The notes under the pieces are model-generated. The model was given only the letters and a program-made list of their open reading frames with translations. It had not been told where the DNA came from and made no database searches. Of a stretch of DNA of 17,354 nt, positions 8,648 through 15,700 are shown piece after piece; position 1 is the first letter of the stretch; each line of letters starts with the position of its first letter. The position numbers and the translations under genes were made by a program. The DNA comes from Gonium pectorale (taxonomy: Eukaryota > Chlorophyta > Chlorophyceae > Chlamydomonadales > Volvocaceae), in assembly GCA_001584585.1 (NCBI GenBank), contig LSYV01000007.1, forward strand, positions 1,016,034 through 1,033,387, in the 5' to 3' direction.

Positions 8648-9685
8648 CTCGCCAACGAAGGGGGGGGCTGAGGTTGAAGCTATGCACTGGCTCCGCTCCT
8701 CCAACCCCCCTCGCTCCAAGTTGATTGTGTTGAGGAGCGCGGGGCGCGAGGACGACTCAATGCTTGCCTCGCGCCAAAAGGACAGGTCGTTGGATCCTTA
8801 CAAATATCGTTGATCTTCAGACGTTTAGCACTAGGATTTGCTGTCCTTGCCGGCCAGTGCGGTTGGTAGCAATTCAAACGTGGCTCGCACTCTCTGCAGC
8901 CACGTGCGGTCTTTTGGTGCAAGAAACAAACCTAGGTGCCGGAGCGACGCCAAGTTGGCAATGTATGCAAGGCGACGTGTCGAGTGTGAACCGTGGAGTC
9001 ACGGTCCGTACAGGTGCTGTACGACCATATCGACAGTGCACAGTGGTTTATGCTTGATAGGAAACATGGCAATGGAGGCATGAAAGCGTTGTCAGCAGTG
9101 CTGCATTGCTGAGCGGTGGTGGTGCATTCGAGTGGCATATTGAACTGAGCGCGCGATATGGTTGGGGCGTCGGGTTTGGCGGCAGCATCAGGCAGGCCTG
9201 TGTCCGGGTTATGCTAATCCAGCGGCATGACAACCCTGCAACGATCATTAAACCGATTTTACCACGTCACCCCTTGGTGCCCGAATGCTGGCACCCCAGT
9301 TTGGCTCTGGCCAACCGACACATGTGGGGCATGTGGCTGGCGGAACCCTCGCGGATGCAAGCCCAAAAAAGAGATTTCGCTACAAGGTATTGTGTACGTG
9401 CAATGTAAGGCACTAGCTTCTCACACCGGCTGGTTCCAGTCGTCGCAACCGTCGGTTGCCGCACCTCGAGCGATTGAAGGCGTAGTTGCGTAACCTTCGG
9501 CGGCGAACACGCATAACATTTGTATGCGTTAAACCTTGCTCATGAATGCCCCTTAAACAAGTACTAGAATGATAGAACGTATCACAACGCTGGATCGGCA
9601 GCGCAAAATATACTGTAAACAGCAGTCGGTAAATTAACGTATGTGGCTTAAGTAAACAGTGAGGTGCAAGCGTTAGGTCGGAGAA
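8648..9685. promoter_or_regulatory. Divergent promoter region shared by HAT1 and the ABC1-family kinase
   Basis: These 1,038 bases separate the two start codons, which face away from each other. Both 5' UTRs and both promoters must lie here. By eye the sequence is much less GC-rich than the genes, especially 8790-8880 and 9480-9680. An AT-rich patch aaaatata at 9605-9612 is the best TATA-like site for the kinase, about 75 bases before its ATG. Two adjacent perfect hairpins lie at 8990-9023. Open frames here (for example 9106-9408 plus) lack an ATG or family resemblance, so I call no gene. Confidence 0.6.
8990..9023. other. Two adjacent perfect inverted repeats
   Basis: The first is ACCGTG, loop GAGT, CACGGT (8990-9005). 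One base later the second is CGTACAG, loop GTG, CTGTACG (9007-9023). Stems are 6 and 7 bp with no mismatch. They lie about 340 bp before the HAT1 start and 660 bp before the kinase start. They could be binding sites for dimeric regulators or mean nothing; no known motif is recognised. Confidence 0.6.
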
Positions 9686-9796
9686 ATGCCGACCCACGGC
9701 AGCACGTCGTCGCTGCCGCCCATGGTTGCGGAAATGGAAGAGGCGAGATATCAGTCTCTTGGCATTGCTCCTCAGGCTGAGCCGACTCATCAAGAG
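9686..9796 (+). CDS. Kinase candidate exon 1 (start codon)
   Basis: ATG at 9686 has G at -3 and is the first in-frame ATG after TAG at 9674-9676. It reads MPTHGSTSSLPP, then an acidic stretch MVAEMEEARYQSLGIAP. A donor GAG|GTCAGG at 9796/9797 gives a phase-0 join to exon 2 at 10024, and intron 1 would be 227 bp. Support: exon 2 must have an upstream exon, because its frame meets TAG at 10009-10011, and this is the only ATG-led frame nearby with a fitting donor. Against: the donor is weak and the peptide does not look like a transit peptide. Acceptors at 10011 and 10023 both fit the phase. Confidence 0.45.
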
Positions 9797-12700
9797 GTCA
9801 GGCGTATGCCTAGTAACGCAGCGGCATATCGTTGTGGGCCGAGCCACAGAACATCATAACGCATTCTGGGTCTCAGGGTTTGTATCCGGGTTTGTGCCGG
9901 CAGGCGGAGCAGTACCCCACGACCCGCCGCCTCCCTACGCCTGCCGTTCGTAGGCCCCCAGTTCCCCGCCCCTTCCAACACACACCCCCTTCCCCCGCCT
10001 CCTCTGCATAGGGCACTTCGCAGCCCCAGACCTCGGAGCGCATCGCTGTGCTGAACAGCCTCAGGGACGGGACGCCCATCGAGCTGGAGTTCAAGCTCGA
10101 GCGGGGCCAGCTGCCCCGCCTCAACGCCCCCGCCGGAGAGCCGCCCCCCGTCGGCATCACAGCCATCTCGCCCATGCGCACCAGCCGCCCCCGACGGCAG
10201 CGGCGGCAGCCCCACCTGGGCCAGACCGCCGTGCTGGTTACGGCCAGGCTAACGGCTCAGCGCCTGCGCAGCCTGGGCGGTGCGCTGCACGCAGTGGCCC
10301 GGGGGGCCGCTGGCCGAGTGGGGCTTGGCGCCGCGACCGTCGCGTCCCTGGCGGCCCGGGGCGCCGCCGGTGGCGTGGCAGTGGCCGGCGGTGCCGCCAG
10401 GGAGGCGGCGCGCCTCTCCGTCGCCGCCGCCTGCTTGCCGCTCCGGGCCACCATGGCCGCCGCCAGGGCGGGCGCAGCCGCCGGCGCGGCCGCCGCCGCC
10501 CAGCCGGCTCGCCTCGGCCGCCTGCTGGTCCGGCTGCCCGGGGCGCCGCCGCTGCGGGCGCTTGCCGGCGGCGCGCGGCGGGGTCTGCGGCTGGTCAGCC
10601 GCCTCCGGCTCCGCCGGCCGGCGGGGACGGCCGCCGCCGGGACCGCCCGCACAGCGGCGGCGGCTGCTGCTGCTGCTCCCACGTATGCGGTGCATGCGGT
10701 GTCCGAGCTGCCGCTGGCGCCGTCGGGGCCCGAGGCGCTGTTGCTGAGGGCGCGTACCCTTGCGCCCGCAGCGGCCAGGCGCTCGACGGCAGCAGCGGCG
10801 CCGGCAGCGCCGCCGCCGTCGGCACCGTTTGAGGGGTCGACCGCCAAGCCCATCCCTGCGCTGTTGATCTCGGGCGCCGCCGCAACGGCGCCAATGGCGG
10901 CAACAGGGGTGGGCGGGGCCGGCGGCAGCCGCAGCGGGCCCCAGTCGGCGAGGCCTAGGGCCGCCACAGCGGCAGCGGGCTTTGGCCGCGGGCGCCGCTT
11001 GGCTGCCGCCGGCCCCCTGCTCCGCATGCCGGCCGCGGGGCTGCTGCTGGCGGCGCGCGGGGCGTCTGTGGCCGTGCGGTACGGTGGCGTGTCGCTGCTC
11101 TGCGCCTTCTTCCCGCGGAGCTGCAGGCTGCCGGTGGGCTCGGGGGGCTCAGGGCAGCGCGCGGCGCGGCTGCCGAGTTGGCCCCTGGGGAGGGTCCTGC
11201 CTGTGTGCAGTTCTACAGTGGCAATACCAGCACCTTCAGTAGGGAGAACAGGGGCAGGGGGCACGTTCAGCGCTGACGCTCGGGGGCGGCTGCGGGAGCG
11301 GGCGCCCGCGTGCCCACCCTCCGCAGCCACCGTGCATCCCACCCCGCCGCATTCCTTATCCGCCCACGCCCAATACCCTCCACTCATGCCCCATACCCTC
11401 CCACTCATGCCCCACTCACCACGCCCCACTCATCGTCACCCGCCCAGGCCCTTGCCGCACTGCTGTCCGGTCCGCACCTCCCGCTGCCCGCCGCGCTGCT
11501 GGGCGGCGCCCCGCTGCCCAACCCGCTGCCGCCCGGGCCGCTCCGCTCCGCGCTGGCGCCGCTGGGGCCGCTTCGCCGCCCCTTTGCGCTGTTCGGCGCC
11601 ATGCGGCTGCTGGGGCCGCACCTGGCGCCCTCGCTGTGGCGCAACCTGCAGTACTGGCAGCGCGCGGTGCCTATATTCACGCGGTGGGGCGGGGGGCGCG
11701 AGATGGGGCGGGCGGGCGGGCGGCCGGGGGGTAGGAGGGGCGTGTGCATCGTCCAAGGCGTTTGGGAACGGCCGGCGTTGCGGCGTGGTAGTTTGGAAAG
11801 GAGGGGATGGCCGGGGTCAGAGCGACCTGTTGGTCGGAGTTCTAGAACATATGTGTTGAAATGGAACGATGCACACGACGAGCGTAAGCGCGGAAGTGAT
11901 GGTGTCGTTGGAGGACCCAGCTCCAGAGGTTGTCTAATTGGTGATGTCCCTGCGTGTTAGTTCGGCGGCAACCACCACCGTAGCCCCCGATGCGGCCCAG
12001 AATACTCTCTGGGGTGACCCTATGCAAGGCCGTGCTGGGATGCGCCTAGTCTGGTCTACGTGCATCGCAGAACATATGGGTGTGTGTGCTGTCGCAGCAG
12101 CCTGCCTGTGGCTTCGTTGCACAGAGCACGCAATCCCCACCACCCCCACCCCCCACCGGTCCCACCGGTCCCACCGCCCCACCGCCAGCGTGCGGCCCAA
12201 TCGAAGCTGATTGCGCCGGGGCCTCGCCCCCTCCTCCCGCCCGCTGCCGCTTACCCGCCCTCCTGCCCCCCGCCTCATGTCCCCTGCCTCCCGCAGCTAC
12301 CTGCTGACAAGCCGCCGCGCCTCCCGGCTGCGCTCCCGGGGGCAGCACGAGGCAGCTGAGGAGTTGTGGCAGCGGCGGCACGAGGCGGGCGCGGGGGCCA
12401 TCTTCGACATGCTGGCGGACCTCAAGGTGGGGCCCACGAGGGCGGTGTCGCGAGTGCCGCAGGCGCATGGGGGACCGAAGATGACACGGGTCAGGGTAAA
12501 GGGGCGGGATGCAGCGCCAGGCTTTGGCGGGGCGGCAAGTGGGCGCAGGGCGGGGCAGGGACATGGCACAGGGGATGAGGAGCGAGCGTCGGCTCCCGGG
12601 CTGCTGAGGGGAACCAGGCTGCGTGGAGGGCTGCCAGTCCGGGGGCCGAATCGGTTTGTCCCCACGTCCCCCGGGGTCTTGCGGGCAGGCGGCCTCCTGC

Positions 12701-15700
12701 GGGCTGCACTGCGGGCACCACTGGGCTGTTGGGTGGCGAGGAGGGCAAGGCGGTGGGGGGGCTTAATGCCACGCCCCTCTGTAGGCTAATGGGCGCACCT
12801 ACATCAACAAACCGGTAACCGCAACCAACCATACCCAACCGCCAACTGTCAATCGCCAGGGGTTTTATCTGAAGCTCGGTCAGATCCTGGCCTCCAAGAC
12901 GGACATGCTGCCGGGGCCGTACACCGAGTCCCTCAGCCGGCTCTGCGACCGGCTGCCGCCGACGCCGTACCGTGTCGTGCGCCGTACCATACGGGACGAG
13001 CTGGGCGAGTGGCCCGAGACGCTGTTTCGGGAGCTGGACCCCTTCCCGCTCGCCTCGGCCACCATTGCGCAGGTGGGGGGGGCCGCGTGCACATGCGACG
13101 GTTGGACGGGCAGAGGCGGGGGCGGGGCCGGGGGTGGGACGGGGCCCGGGGCGGGTGAGGCGGGGGCAGGACAGGGGCGGCGGTTGGGCGGGTACGGGCG
13201 GCGGCCCTGCACGGGGTGATGCGAGGCTGGGGCGGGTGCGCGCACCCCCGCGTCGCACCCCTCCTCCTCCCGCTGCGAGGGGGCGCTGGCGGGCGCAGGG
13301 GCGATTGCGTTGGGCTGACGGCGAGGACGGGACGGGGAAGTTGGACCAACTGTCGAGCAGTTACAGCGGGTCAGGGGGGCCTGGAGGAGGCTTTACGGGG
13401 CGGTGGTGGACCCGCCCGCCGGCCAGAGGAGTCCCCTGAGGGGTCCCGGGCGCGATGGGATGGGGCGTGGCGCGGCACGGCCTGCACGATTAGCCCACCC
13501 TTCCGTCGTACCCAGGCCTCCAACCAGGCCGACGCGTCGGCCTCCCTCTCCCACACCCCGGTCCGACCCCCATGCCTTCCAACGCATTGACCCCGTTCCG
13601 CTCCCCTCCCTCCCCCCCACCCGCCCCCAGGTGCACCGCGGCCGCCTGCCTGACGGCCGCGTGGTGGTGGTCAAGGTGCAGCACCCCTCCGCGCGGGCCG
13701 CCATGGCGGGCGACCTGGCCAACCTGCGGGCGCTGTCGCGGCTGCTGGGGGCGGCGGGGCTCGAGCTGGGGTTCGACCACCGTGCGCTGGTGGAGGAGTA
13801 CAGCACGCAGGTGGGGGCGGGGGCCGGGGTGCGGGGGAAAGTAGATATTGGTGTTTTGGATGCGAGGCGTGCGGGTCGACGCTTAGGAGAGCCGGCCGGG
13901 TTCGAACCCCAGAAGCAGTGGTGTGCGTGGCGGCTTGAGGGGAACGGGCCGGGGGGTAATGGAGAAGATGGGAAACGGACCACATCGCGTGGGGCCGCGT
14001 GGGGACCACATCGTGTGGGGCCAAATCGCAGTGAGGGCGAAAGGGCTTATGGCTGTCTTGGCTGAGCCGGCCCGGGGCGACGGGTGACGGGGCTCTGGGC
14101 CCATGTGTGTTAGAAGGACACGCCGCAGAGGCGGGGCTGGGGCGGGCGGCGCGGGACAGGATGGCGAGGCGGGGTGGGTATGATCCATGGCCAAGAGGAG
14201 CGGGCAGCAGGCGCCGAGCGCTGAGGGGGGTTCTGCACAGCCCCTGGGGCTCCTGCCAGAGTCCATTAGTGGTTGAGCTCTTCCCACCCCCTCCCCCGTC
14301 CCCTAACCCCTGCCCGGCGCTTCGCCCTGCAGGTCCCGCTGGAGTTTGACTTTGTGCGCGAGGCGCGCGTGTCGGGCTCCATCCGCTCCTCGCTGGCGGC
14401 CGCCTCGACGGCCTTCCCCGCGCTGCGCCGCGTGGTGGTGCCCGCCTGCGTGGGCAGCCACTGCGGCCGGCGGCTGTTGACGATGGAGTACCTGGACGGG
14501 GTGCCGCTGCTGGACATTGCCGGGATGGACCTGGTGGGGCCGGGGGGCCGGGGGGCCGGGGAGCGAGGAGGGGTCGAGATGTGTATGTGTGTGGGAGGGA
14601 GAAAACCGGAGACGGGGCGACGTGGGGTTGGGCGGGGCGGGAGACAGGGCGGGATTCCGTGGCCTGGGCTGGGGTCGGGATCGGGGTTGGGTGGAGTGGG
14701 GTGGGGCCTGGGCCGGCGTCCGGGCCTCCGCGTTCCATGGTTGGCCCGGCGGGGTGGGGGGAGGGGCACGCGCAACCGGGGTTCGGTACGGCGCGTGTTG
14801 GGTGGGGCGGCGGGGGCAACCTCGGGCTAGGGAAAGGGGCGCGAGAAGGATCCAACTTCCGAGTTTTGATGGGGGGCGGGTGTCCCGGCTCCAAACCCAG
14901 CAGTCCTACTCCGCATGTCGCGGCTGGGAACGGCGTAACGTCCCCTCCTCCACGTCATTAGGCCCGCCGCTGATCGTCCCCGCCCCCGCCCCTCGCCCCC
15001 CGCCCCCCGCCTTGCCGCTCGGCCCCAGACGCTCCGCCACGACCTCATGACGTCCCTCATCCTGGCCTACGGGGTCATGATCCTGCGGGACGGCCTCTTC
15101 CACACCGACCCGTGAGTGGGGGCGGGGCGGGGCGGGGGCGTGGTAGCGACAAGGAGCCACGCTAGGGGTGGGGGTCGGGCACGGGCGCGGTGGCCGGCAT
15201 GAGGGCAACCGGGCTAACCGCACCTTGCAGGTCCCAATCGCGCATGGTGTGGTCAGGGTGCCTGCTCGACGGGCGCAGCATGGGAGAGGTGTGGCAGGCA
15301 GGGGCCAGGGCGTTGCAAGTTGTATTCGGTGTTGCCCGGCCCGGCCTCGGCCCGTGGCCGAAGGGGAGCTAGCAGCCCGTTCGCTCCGCCGCCTTCCAGC
15401 CGGTTGCACCAAGCGCCCCGTCAACGCCGAACCGCCCCCCGCCCGGGCCCGCAGGCACCCCGGCAACGTGCTGGCCATGCGCCGGCGAGCCAGCGGCAGC
15501 GTCGACGGCGGCGGCCGCACCAGCGGCGCCGCCACAAGGTCCCACACCCATTTCCCCCCTTCGCCGCACCACCCCGCCACCCCCGGCGGTGCCCCCGCTC
15601 CCGGCTCGGACGCGGATGACGTGCGCGTGGCACTGCTGGACTTTGGACAGGTGGGCACGAGGAGGAGGACGAGAGGGAGCGCGGGCTGGAACCCGTGACC

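Noticed and set aside
8645..8719. Longer HAT1 start at 8719
   Set aside because: The codon there is TTG. The first ATG in this frame after the in-frame TAA at 8800-8798 is at 8647.
9106..9408. 100-residue open frame in the divergent intergenic region
   Set aside because: It begins at TTG rather than ATG, has no family resemblance, and its composition does not match the GC-rich third positions of the real exons.
10257..11429. 390-residue minus-strand open frame opposite kinase exon 2
   Set aside because: The plus strand has mixed-composition coding sequence joined to the kinase frame. The minus frame is Ala/Arg/Pro-rich with no recognisable motif.
13893..13920. ggttcgaacccc, resembling a tRNA T-loop
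   Set aside because: The T stem pairs only partly, and no acceptor stem, D arm or anticodon arm can be drawn around it. It is in kinase intron 6.
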